From Flagellimonas lutimaris (GTDB taxonomy: Bacteria; Bacteroidota; Bacteroidia; Flavobacteriales; Flavobacteriaceae), in contig NZ_QXFH01000070.1 of the NCBI RefSeq assembly GCF_003581615.1, positions 186,001 through 250,000 of the forward strand: DNA of 64,000 nt. The letters are read 5' to 3'. The stretch's first letter is position 1, and each line of letters starts with the position of its first letter. Below are positions 51,155 through 59,483 of this stretch, in pieces. The position numbers and the translations under genes are program-made. The notes under the pieces are model-generated. The model saw only the letters and a list, made by a program, of their open reading frames with translations. It ran no database searches and had not been told where the DNA came from.

Positions 51155-51906
51155 AGTTCCTTCTTCACTATTGTGCTGCTGGCCTGTGCAGTGGGCATCA
51201 CCACAAGGTCGGCAATGTTTACATGATAAGGACGCGTGACAACAAAAAGAATGATATCCGCAATATCTTCTGGTTTTAAAGGTTGAAAGCCTTGGTACAC
51301 TTTGGAAGCTTTTTCCGTATCGCCCTTAAAACGAACATCGCTGAATTCTGTTTCCACCAATCCAGGGTTAACTGCTCCAACACGAATTCCGTAAGCATTC
51401 AGATCTATCCGCATGCCTTGATTTATCGCATCTACAGCATGCTTACTGGCACAGTACACATTTCCGTTTGGGTAAACTTCCTTCCCCGCTGTAGAACCTA
51501 TGTTGATGATATGTCCAGATTTGCGTTTCACCATTTTTGGAATGATAGCTTTGGACATGTACAACAATCCTTTAACATTAATATCTAACATAGCGTCCCA
51601 GTCATCCGGATTACCCTTGTCGATGGGGTCCAGTCCATGTGCATTCCCTGCATTGTTTACCAGAATATCAATTTCTGAAAACTCCTTGGGTAAATTTTCA
51701 ATAGCTGAAAACACATCTTCTCGATTTCTTACATCAAAATTTAGAGTGAAAATTGCAGTATCTCTCCCCAGTTCATTTTTGAGTTCTTCCAAACGTTCTT
51801 GCCTTCGCCCACATAGAATTAAATTGAATCCTTGCTTTGCAAAAAGTTCCGCTGTTGCTTTACCTATTCCACTCGTAGCTCCAGTTATTAGTGCTGTTTT
51901 TTTCAT
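51151..51906 (-). CDS. Short-chain dehydrogenase/reductase
   Basis: 251-residue classical SDR: NAD(P) motif TGATSGIGKATAE (8-20), NNAG near 89, catalytic Ser in NIGSTAG near 140, and Tyr-x3-Lys in YCASKHAVD near 155. The Arg residues after the second strand (CGRRQERL) suggest NADP. It resembles YdfG/3-hydroxy-acid dehydrogenases. It lies 12 bp after an aldo/keto reductase and overlaps the AlbA_2 gene. Confidence 0.9.
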   Translation of the reverse strand: MKKTALITGATSGIGKATAELFAKQGFNLILCGRRQERLEELKNELGRDTAIFTLNFDVRNREDVFSAIENLPKEFSEIDILVNNAGNAHGLDPIDKGNPDDWDAMLDINVKGLLYMSKAIIPKMVKRKSGHIINIGSTAGKEVYPNGNVYCASKHAVDAINQGMRIDLNAYGIRVGAVNPGLVETEFSDVRFKGDTEKASKVYQGFQPLKPEDIADIILFVVTRPYHVNIADLVVMPTAQASSTIVKKEL

Positions 51907-51918
51907 TTTTTATATTGT

Positions 51919-52791
51919 TTATGGAACATCATGTCCTTGGCCGGCCACCAAAAGGGTGAACCAATCTTGAAGTTCCAATGCTATTTTGCTGGCCTCTGCG
52001 GCCAATTCCATTCTTTTTTTATTTGTTGTCCCTATGATCGGATGCACTTTGGCAGGATGTTTTAAAATCCATGCCAAAAGCAACTGGTTCTCATCGGCAT
52101 CGTACTTGTCCAGCAACGGGCCCATCGCCTCTTTTATACGAGCCGCTTGTTCATCCGTTTCCCTAAAAAATGACCCCAAAGGACTCCAAGCCATGGGCAT
52201 TCTTTTATTCGCAATACAATCATCAAAAGTTCCATCATACATTGGGTCTCGATGTGTCAGAGAAAATTCGACTTGGTTTCCTTTTACCGGTATGGCCGTT
52301 TCCAACATGGCTACTTGGGATGGTGTGAAATTAGATACGCCGAACTGTTTTATTTTACCGCTTTGCAACAATTGCTGTCCAGCTTCTGCCATCTCTACGG
52401 GTTCCATTAACGGACTTGGCCTATGCATCAAAAAGAAGTCCAAATAATCCGTCTTCAACTTTCTTAGAGACTCTTCAGCCGACCAAATGATGTAGTCCTT
52501 GTCATATTGATAATGATTGATTCGATTATCTCTTCCTCGGGTCAATTGAATACCACATTTGGTGATGAGCTGAATGTTCTCCCTTTTTATTCCGCTATCT
52601 CCAAACGCCTCCCCAAAATCCGCTTCGGTGGAGTAGCTTCCGTAAATGTCGGCATGATCAAAAGTGGTTAGGCCACATTCAATGCTATGGTGCATTAATT
52701 CAATCATTTCTTTTTTGAAAAGTTTTTTGCCCCAACTGCCCCATGTCATCGCTCCCGATATAATGCGGGAAAAATTCGTTGTCTGTTCCAT
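51919..52791 (-). CDS. Aldo/keto reductase
   Basis: 290-residue NADPH-type aldo/keto reductase with the catalytic tetrad visible as DHADIYGSYSTEADFGEAF (Asp and Tyr), LITKCG (Lys) and FFLMHRPSP (His). The cofactor region IIGTTNKKRM near 255 is typical. Substrate unknown. First gene of the AKR-SDR-AlbA_2 run. Confidence 0.92.
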   Translation of the reverse strand: MEQTTNFSRIISGAMTWGSWGKKLFKKEMIELMHHSIECGLTTFDHADIYGSYSTEADFGEAFGDSGIKRENIQLITKCGIQLTRGRDNRINHYQYDKDYIIWSAEESLRKLKTDYLDFFLMHRPSPLMEPVEMAEAGQQLLQSGKIKQFGVSNFTPSQVAMLETAIPVKGNQVEFSLTHRDPMYDGTFDDCIANKRMPMAWSPLGSFFRETDEQAARIKEAMGPLLDKYDADENQLLLAWILKHPAKVHPIIGTTNKKRMELAAEASKIALELQDWFTLLVAGQGHDVP

Positions 52792-52950
52792 ATGTGCTGA
52801 AAGTATAAAATTAAACCCTTAAATCCTTCATAAAACTAGGGGTTTAGCGTTTTTTTTAACCATTAATTAACAGGCAGGTTTTAAATAAATTTTCATTTTG
52901 CACACCTTAGAAAAAACCCCGACATTAACACCAAACAATAAAAGTATACA

Positions 52951-53952
52951 ATGGAAGAAAACACTACTATTGATATTAGTGCTGTGAATGAAAAAATCGC
53001 CCAGGAAAGCGCTTTTATTGACCTTTTAAAGGTTGAAATGAACAAGGCCATCGTAGGCCAGACCCATATGGTAGAGCGTTTACTGATAGGTCTTTTGGGA
53101 AAAGGACATATTTTGCTTGAAGGTGTTCCGGGATTGGCAAAAACATTGGCCATCAACACCTTGGCCAAAGCAGTAAAAGGAAGTTTCAGCAGAATACAAT
53201 TTACTCCAGATCTTTTGCCTGCCGATGTGGTAGGAACACTTATCTACAATATTAAAGAGAACGATTTCTCCATTAAAAAAGGGCCCATTTTCGCCAACTT
53301 TGTTTTGGCAGATGAGATAAACAGGGCTCCCGCAAAAGTGCAATCCGCTCTTTTGGAGGCCATGCAGGAAAAACAGGTGACCATTGGGGATGAAACATTT
53401 GTATTGGACGCGCCATTTTTAGTTATGGCCACGCAAAACCCTGTGGAACAAGAAGGTACTTACCCACTTCCCGAAGCACAGGTAGACAGGTTTATGTTAA
53501 AAACTGTAATAGACTATCCAAAATTGAACGAAGAGCAACTGATTATCCGTCAAAACCTGAGGGGCAAAACAGAGGCCGTTAACCCTGTGGTTTCTTTAGA
53601 GCAAATTCTAAGAGCCCAAGAAGCTGTTGGCGATGTTTACATGGACGAAAAAATTGAAAAATATATTCTCGACCTCATTTTCGCTACACGTTACCCAGAA
53701 AAATACAACTTGGAAAGCTTGAAGCCACTTATCAGTTTTGGTGCTTCTCCAAGAGGTAGTATAAACTTGGCCAAAGCATCCAAGTGCTATGCGTTCATCA
53801 AGCGAAGAGGTTATGTGGTCCCCGAAGATGTAAGGGCCGTAGTGCACGATGTGCTGCGTCATAGAATTGGAATCACTTACGAGGCCGAGGCAGAAAATAT
53901 TACTTCCGAAGAAATCATCAACAAGATTGTAAACGAGGTAGAGGTGCCTTAG
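52951..53952 (+). CDS. moxR: MoxR-family AAA ATPase
   Basis: 333 residues. Walker A EGVPGLAKT (57-65), Walker B FVLADEINR (117-125), sensor region MATQNPVEQEGTYPLPEAQVDRFM. MoxR ATPases act as chaperones for VWA-domain proteins coded nearby, and the DUF58 and BatA/B genes follow. First gene of the Bat operon. Confidence 0.95.
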   Translation: MEENTTIDISAVNEKIAQESAFIDLLKVEMNKAIVGQTHMVERLLIGLLGKGHILLEGVPGLAKTLAINTLAKAVKGSFSRIQFTPDLLPADVVGTLIYNIKENDFSIKKGPIFANFVLADEINRAPAKVQSALLEAMQEKQVTIGDETFVLDAPFLVMATQNPVEQEGTYPLPEAQVDRFMLKTVIDYPKLNEEQLIIRQNLRGKTEAVNPVVSLEQILRAQEAVGDVYMDEKIEKYILDLIFATRYPEKYNLESLKPLISFGASPRGSINLAKASKCYAFIKRRGYVVPEDVRAVVHDVLRHRIGITYEAEAENITSEEIINKIVNEVEVP

Positions 53953-54023
53953 CGGTTCAATGTTTATCGGAATATAAGTAGCAATACTTTTAACCAACCC
54001 GAAAACCTATTTTTTTGAACCAA

Positions 54024-54890
54024 ATGGATACAAAGGAACTACTAAAAAAAGTACGTAAAATTGAAATAAAGACCCGGCGTCTTTCCGACCATATTTTTGG
54101 TGGGGAATACCATTCTACGTTCAAAGGTCGGGGGATGACGTTCAGCGAAGTACGCCAGTATCAGTTTGGGGATGATGTACGAAGCATAGACTGGAACGTT
54201 ACGGCACGCTACAACGAACCCTACGTAAAGGTTTTTGAAGAAGAACGTGAACTCACCATGATGCTGATGGTGGATGTGAGTGGATCGGAACTTTTCGGTA
54301 CGTCCAACCAGTTCAAAAAAGAAATTATCACCGAAATTTCTGCCACACTTGCCTTTTCCGCGCTTCAGAATAACGATAAAGTAGGATTAATACTTTTTTC
54401 TGATGAGGTAGAACTTTTTATCCCTCCTAAAAAAGGAAAAAGCCACGTACTACGAATCATTAGGGAGTTGCTGGAATTCCACCCAAAAAGTAATGAAACA
54501 AATCTGGCAGAAGCTTTAAAGTTCCTTACCAATGTGATGAAGAAAAAAGCCATTGTTTTTGTGCTTTCGGATTTTATCGCAGACGAGTATGACAATACAC
54601 TTCGTATTGTTGGCAATAAACACGATGTAACAGGTATCCGAGTTTATGATGAACGTGAAGAAACTATCCCAAACTTGGGCATGGTGCAAATGCAAGATGC
54701 CGAAACAGGGGAAATTCAATTGGTGAACACCCAATCCAAACAGGTGAGATTGGCCTATGGGAAACACTACCGAGATAAAGTGGCCTATTTCACTAATGCC
54801 TTTAATAAATCAGGATGCGGTGTAATAAATTGTCGGGCGGATGAAAGCTATGTGAAAAAACTATTGGGGTATTTTAAACGAAGAGGATAA
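54024..54890 (+). CDS. DUF58 domain protein (MoxR partner)
   Basis: 288 residues from ATG 54024; a TTG at 54015 is also open but less likely. DUF58 motif FKGRGMTFSEVRQYQFGDDVRSIDWNVTARYNEPYVKVFEEER, then a VWA-like part with MIDAS sequence VDVSGSELF that keeps the metal residues. In this operon type it is the first partner of MoxR. Its stop overlaps the next start by one base. Confidence 0.93.
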   Translation: MDTKELLKKVRKIEIKTRRLSDHIFGGEYHSTFKGRGMTFSEVRQYQFGDDVRSIDWNVTARYNEPYVKVFEEERELTMMLMVDVSGSELFGTSNQFKKEIITEISATLAFSALQNNDKVGLILFSDEVELFIPPKKGKSHVLRIIRELLEFHPKSNETNLAEALKFLTNVMKKKAIVFVLSDFIADEYDNTLRIVGNKHDVTGIRVYDEREETIPNLGMVQMQDAETGEIQLVNTQSKQVRLAYGKHYRDKVAYFTNAFNKSGCGVINCRADESYVKKLLGYFKRRG

Positions 54891-56551
54891 TGCTAATTGA
54901 AGGTTTACATAAAATAAGAAACAAGATAAGACTCCATATTTTATGGGGGCCTTTAGTGTTTTTATTTCTATTGCCCACGGTTGGTTTTTCGCAAACCGGA
55001 CCCAAGATAGATGCCGAAGTGGATACTTTGGCCATCAAAATTGGGGAGCAAATCCAATACAGAATAACCGTCGAGACAGACTCTACCGATGTAGTTTTCT
55101 TTCCCGAAGGACAAACCTTTTCCCCACTGGAAACTGTAGAGGCCATCATGGCCGATACCCTTAAAAATGATGAGAAGGTCATTCTTCAAAAAATATATTC
55201 CCTAACTCAATTTGATAGCGGAGCCTACACCATTCCACCACAGCGAATCGCTATCAACGAGCAACCTTTCTTTACGGACTCTTTTCAAGTGAAGGTTGCC
55301 GATGTGGTCGTGGACACCACCAAACAAAAGATGTACGACATCAAACCCTTGATTGAGGTAGAGCGAAGTACCGCCGATATGTGGCTCACCGCGCTCTGGA
55401 TTTTTTTGGGGTTGATTGTGATCGGAGGATTGGTCTATTGGTTCTTTTTACGGAAGAAACCTTTGACCGAAGAGGAAAAAGTTGCCTTGCTACCGCCGTA
55501 TGACAGAGCCCTTATGGAGCTAAAAAAGTTAGAGAACTCAAAGTACCTTATCCAGGACGAGTACAAACAATATTATTCGGAGCTTACCGATATTGTACGG
55601 TCTTATTTAGAAGAAGATGTGCACGTCTCAGCTATGGAAAGCACTACTTCCGAGCTCATCACTAAACTGGAAATGTTGCGGGATGCGGGCGAACTTAAAT
55701 TGGATGATGATACGCTGCAACAATTCCAAAAAATATTACAAACGGCGGATTTGGTGAAATTCGCCAAATCCAAACCAGCTACATCCATTGCAGAGCAAGA
55801 CAGAATGGTAGTTGAGCAGATTGTGACCAAAACCCACGAAGCTTTACCAGAACCTACTGAGGAGGATTTACTTCTGGATGAAGAATACCTGGAAGAGCTG
55901 GTCAAGAAAAAACAACGAAAAAGAATTTATTTGGCCGCTGCAATTTTTGCAGGAATCATTGTTTTGAGCAGTGTGTTTTCTGTTGCCTACTTTGGTTTCA
56001 AGCAAGTTAGGGATACTGTGTTCGGTTACCCTACCAAAGAACTTTTGGAAGGCGAATGGGTAGCGAGCTCCTATGGCTTCCCACCCATTCAATTGGAAAC
56101 ACCCGATGTTTTGGTGCGCCAAGATGTGGAGCTTCCCAAAGAAACCGAAGAGTTGATCAAAGAGCTTCAGGCTTTCTCATATGGAAGTTATGTGGGAATA
56201 TTTTCGGTAAGTACCAGCTCCATCACATTTAAAGAACAAAAAGAAGATCCCCAATTTGATGCTGTAATCGGCTCAACCCTGAACAATTTTGAACAACTGG
56301 GGCTAAAAAATATCATCACCAAGCAAGAGGAGTTTGTCACCCAATCTGGTGTAAAGGGAGTGAAAACCTTTGGCACTGGAACTTTGGAAACACCTAAAGG
56401 CGATTCCAAAAAAGCGAAGTATAGTATTCTTTCTTTTGGTGGCAAAGGTTTTATCCAGCAAGTGGTAATTACGTGGGAAGAAGGCGATGAATATGCAGAG
56501 CAGATTGTAGACCGAATTTTGAACAGTTTAGACGTAAAAACACAAGCATAG
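54890..56551 (+). CDS. Bat-operon membrane protein of unknown role
   Basis: 553 residues with a signal peptide or anchor at the N-terminus (FLFLLPTVGFSQ), an Ig-like beta domain (about 40-160), a membrane helix (about 167-188, WIFLGLIVIGGLVYWFFL), a helical cytoplasmic stretch with charged coiled-coil features, a second membrane helix (about 343-367, IFAGIIVLSSVFSVAYFGF) and a C-terminal alpha/beta domain (to 553). This is the unnamed gene that sits between DUF58 and batA in Bacteroidetes; the middle part recalls DUF4381. Its role is unknown. Confidence 0.75.
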   Translation: MLIEGLHKIRNKIRLHILWGPLVFLFLLPTVGFSQTGPKIDAEVDTLAIKIGEQIQYRITVETDSTDVVFFPEGQTFSPLETVEAIMADTLKNDEKVILQKIYSLTQFDSGAYTIPPQRIAINEQPFFTDSFQVKVADVVVDTTKQKMYDIKPLIEVERSTADMWLTALWIFLGLIVIGGLVYWFFLRKKPLTEEEKVALLPPYDRALMELKKLENSKYLIQDEYKQYYSELTDIVRSYLEEDVHVSAMESTTSELITKLEMLRDAGELKLDDDTLQQFQKILQTADLVKFAKSKPATSIAEQDRMVVEQIVTKTHEALPEPTEEDLLLDEEYLEELVKKKQRKRIYLAAAIFAGIIVLSSVFSVAYFGFKQVRDTVFGYPTKELLEGEWVASSYGFPPIQLETPDVLVRQDVELPKETEELIKELQAFSYGSYVGIFSVSTSSITFKEQKEDPQFDAVIGSTLNNFEQLGLKNIITKQEEFVTQSGVKGVKTFGTGTLETPKGDSKKAKYSILSFGGKGFIQQVVITWEEGDEYAEQIVDRILNSLDVKTQA

Positions 56552-57550
56552 ATGTTTGAGAATATAGAATTTGCAAATCCTGAATTTTTCTGGCTGCTTC
56601 TTTTCCTGCCACTGGCTTTGCTATGGTATTTTTTCAAACGGAAAAATGAAATGGCGTCCTTGCGCATTTCAAGTATCAAAGGATTTACAGTGACTAGTTG
56701 GGCCTCAAAATTAAAACCTGTTCTCTTCGGTATTCGGTTGCTGGCCTTGGCTGCCATTATTACGGCATTGGCACGGCCACAAACAGAGGATATATCCACT
56801 AGGACCAAAACCACAAAGGGTATCGATATTGTAATGGCCATCGATGTTTCTTCCAGTATGCTGGCCCGTGACCTGAAGCCCAATCGCTTGTCCGCCCTTA
56901 AGGACGTGGCGGCAAATTTTATAGAAGAACGACCCAACGACCGTATTGGATTGGTCGGTTATGCTGGGGAAAGCTATACCAAGACACCTATAACAAGTGA
57001 CAAGACCATTGTTTTAAATGCCCTTGAAGACATTACCTATGGTGAACTTGAAGATGGTACCGCTATTGGAATGGGCCTGGCAACATCGGTAAACCGATTA
57101 AAAGAAAGCAAAGCGGTAAGTAAAGTTATCATTCTTTTAACGGATGGTGTCAATAATTCTGGCTTTATTGAACCCAGAACTGCTGCTGACTTGGCGGTGG
57201 AGTTTGGGATTAAAACATACACCATTGGTTTAGGAACTAACGGAAATGCATTATCTCCCATCGCTTATAACAGGGATGGTTCTTTCAGATACGGAATGCG
57301 ACAAGTGGAAATTGATGAAGAATTGCTGGAAGAAATTGCTGAGGTAACCGGAGGAAAATATTTCCGTGCTACTGACAATGAATCTTTGGAAGAAATTTAT
57401 GATGAGATCAACAAGTTGGAAAAAACAGAAATAGAAGAATTTAAATATTACAAATACGAGGAAAAATTCAGACCGTTGATTTTCTTGGCCGGGATTTTGT
57501 TGTTGTTGGAATGGGGATTGCGTAATTCCATATTTAAAAGTTTTATTTAG
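56552..57550 (+). CDS. batA: VWA-domain protein BatA
   Basis: 332 residues: membrane helices near the N-terminus (FFWLLLFLPLALLWYFF and VLFGIRLLALAAIITALA) and near the C-terminus (FLAGILLLLEWGL), enclosing a VWA domain with MIDAS DVSSSML (near 93) and LVGYAGESYTKTPITSD. The start follows the previous stop directly. Bat proteins in Bacteroides were linked to oxygen tolerance; the molecular function is not settled. Confidence 0.94.
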   Translation: MFENIEFANPEFFWLLLFLPLALLWYFFKRKNEMASLRISSIKGFTVTSWASKLKPVLFGIRLLALAAIITALARPQTEDISTRTKTTKGIDIVMAIDVSSSMLARDLKPNRLSALKDVAANFIEERPNDRIGLVGYAGESYTKTPITSDKTIVLNALEDITYGELEDGTAIGMGLATSVNRLKESKAVSKVIILLTDGVNNSGFIEPRTAADLAVEFGIKTYTIGLGTNGNALSPIAYNRDGSFRYGMRQVEIDEELLEEIAEVTGGKYFRATDNESLEEIYDEINKLEKTEIEEFKYYKYEEKFRPLIFLAGILLLLEWGLRNSIFKSFI

Positions 57551-57553
57551 AGA

Positions 57554-58597
57554 ATGATTCAGTTTGACGAAAAAATATATTTCTACCTCTTGGCCATAAT
57601 TCCAGTTATGGTCCTGGCTTTCTTTTTTCTTCAAATCTGGAAAAAAAAGACCCAGAAACGTTTTGCCAATTCGTCCCTTTTAAAGCGATTGGCCCCAAAC
57701 AGATCTAGTTTTAAATCAACAGTTAAATTGGCCTTTCTATTGGCCGGACTCGTATTTCTAGTTTTAGGATTGGTAAACCCTAAAATCGGGACAAAACTGG
57801 AAACTGTAAAACGTGAAGGTGTTGATATTGTTTTTGCCATTGATGTGTCCAAAAGTATGTTGGCAGAAGATATTGCCCCCAACCGATTGGAAAAAGCAAA
57901 ACGCATTGTTTCGGAAATCATCAACCAATTGGCAAGTGACCGTATTGGAATAATTGCATACGCTGGGCAAGCCTATCCACAATTACCGATAACTACAGAT
58001 TATGGCGCAGCCAAAATGTTTCTGCAGAGTATGAATACGGATATGCTTTCGTCCCAAGGAACTGCTATAAATGCAGCCATAGATTTGGCAAGCACCTACT
58101 ACGATGATTCCCAACAAACGAATAGAGTACTCTTTATTGTTTCTGACGGTGAAGACCACTCCGAAAGTGCCACTACCAATGCGGTTGAAAAAGCCACACA
58201 AAACGGAATCCGTGTTTATACCATCGGAGTTGGACAAGCAAAGGGAGCACCCATCCCCATTAAAAGGAACGGCATTGTAGAAAGTTTGAAAAAGGACAAT
58301 CAAGGAGAAGTTGTCATCACCAAATTGAACGAAAACGTATTGACAGAAATTGCCGACAGGGGCAATGGCGAATATATTGATGGTTCCAACACGGAAAGTG
58401 CCGTAGAATACATCAAAGAAGAACTGAACCGAATGGACAAAACGGAATTTGAAGCCAAACAATTTGCGGAGTACAAAGACCAATTTCAATGGTTTCTTGC
58501 TGCGGGCTTTTTATTTCTATTTTTGGACATCTTCGTTTTGGATAGAAAAACACAATGGTTGAAAAAACTGAATCTTTTTAATGAACATGATGAATAA
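57554..58597 (+). CDS. batB: VWA-domain protein BatB
   Basis: 347 residues with two N-terminal membrane helices (LLAIIPVMVLAFFFL, LAFLLAGLVFLVLGLVNP) and one near the end (FLAAGFLFLFLDIFVLD), and a VWA domain with MIDAS DVSKSML and SDGEDHSESAT. The 3' end overlaps batC by 17 bp. Confidence 0.94.
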   Translation: MIQFDEKIYFYLLAIIPVMVLAFFFLQIWKKKTQKRFANSSLLKRLAPNRSSFKSTVKLAFLLAGLVFLVLGLVNPKIGTKLETVKREGVDIVFAIDVSKSMLAEDIAPNRLEKAKRIVSEIINQLASDRIGIIAYAGQAYPQLPITTDYGAAKMFLQSMNTDMLSSQGTAINAAIDLASTYYDDSQQTNRVLFIVSDGEDHSESATTNAVEKATQNGIRVYTIGVGQAKGAPIPIKRNGIVESLKKDNQGEVVITKLNENVLTEIADRGNGEYIDGSNTESAVEYIKEELNRMDKTEFEAKQFAEYKDQFQWFLAAGFLFLFLDIFVLDRKTQWLKKLNLFNEHDE

Positions 58598-59483
58598 GAT
58601 AAAGTTGACATTCGGACTATTGCTATGTTTCGGGATTGTCCAAGCGCAGGACGACATCACCGAACAAGCGAACAAAGAAGCGGAAAAAGCATTACAGGCC
58701 TCCACCGACCTTACCTATGAGGCCAATGAGCAACTTTCTGCCAACGATTTTGTTACCGCAGAAGCAGATTATAGAAGGGCCATTTCCAAAAGCAATAAAA
58801 ATGCCGCCGCAAGATTTAACCTAGGCAATGCATACTACAACAGGGAGAGTTTCGGCGAAGCCTTTGGAAGGTACAAGCAAGCAGGAGAGGCCACCGAAGA
58901 CAAAGTAGAAAAACACAAGGCTTTTCATAACATGGGCAATGTGTTTATGAAAAATAAAGAATATGAAAAAGCTGTGGAAGCTTATAAACAAGCCCTCCGC
59001 AGTAACCCTAATGACGACGAAACCCGTTACAACCTTGCCTTGGCCAAAAAAATGTTGGAAAAACAACAGGACGAGCAAAAGAACGACCAAAACAAGGACA
59101 ACCAAGATAAAAAGGACCAGGAAAACGAGGATAAGGATAAAAATCAGGACCAGAACAACGAAGGGGGAGACAACGAGAAAAAGGACGAAGGCGAGCAGAA
59201 AGAAGATGAAAATAAGGACAAAGGCGACCAAGGGGAAAATGGAGAAGATAAGCCCGAAGAAAACCAAAAAGGCGATGGGGATGAGAAGAAAGAACAAGAG
59301 AAAAAGCCAAATGAGGGAGATCAGCCTCAAGACCAAAAACAACAGCCCAAACCTAATCAGCTTTCCAAACAGCAGATTCAGAATCTGTTAGAGGCCATGC
59401 AAAACGAGGAGAAAAAAGTACAGGAAAAAATGGAGGCACGTAAAGTTCGAGGCAAAAAAGTTAAAAACGAAAAGGACTGGTAA
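58581..59483 (+). CDS. batC: TPR protein BatC with charged low-complexity tail
   Basis: 300 residues with a signal peptide (LLLCFGIVQAQ). Residues about 45-160 hold TPR repeats (AAARFNLGNAYYNRESFGEAFGRYKQA; HNMGNVFMKNKEYEKAVEAYKQAL). About 160-270 is a polyampholyte stretch made almost only of K, D, E, Q, N and G. The tail ends LEAMQNEEKKVQEKMEARK. Possible starts are 58581, 58587 and 58590; I keep the first. It overlaps batB and is one base from batD. Confidence 0.9.
   Translation: MNMMNKIKLTFGLLLCFGIVQAQDDITEQANKEAEKALQASTDLTYEANEQLSANDFVTAEADYRRAISKSNKNAAARFNLGNAYYNRESFGEAFGRYKQAGEATEDKVEKHKAFHNMGNVFMKNKEYEKAVEAYKQALRSNPNDDETRYNLALAKKMLEKQQDEQKNDQNKDNQDKKDQENEDKDKNQDQNNEGGDNEKKDEGEQKEDENKDKGDQGENGEDKPEENQKGDGDEKKEQEKKPNEGDQPQDQKQQPKPNQLSKQQIQNLLEAMQNEEKKVQEKMEARKVRGKKVKNEKDW

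Noticed and set aside
56188..56937. Minus-strand frame of about 249 codons opposite the batA junction
   Set aside because: Covers parts of two clear Bat genes and has no recognisable domain.
58821..59342. Minus-strand hydrophobic frame opposite batC
   Set aside because: It is the reverse reading of the K/D/E/Q-rich batC tail, which yields Leu/Phe/Val runs by base composition alone and not a real membrane protein.
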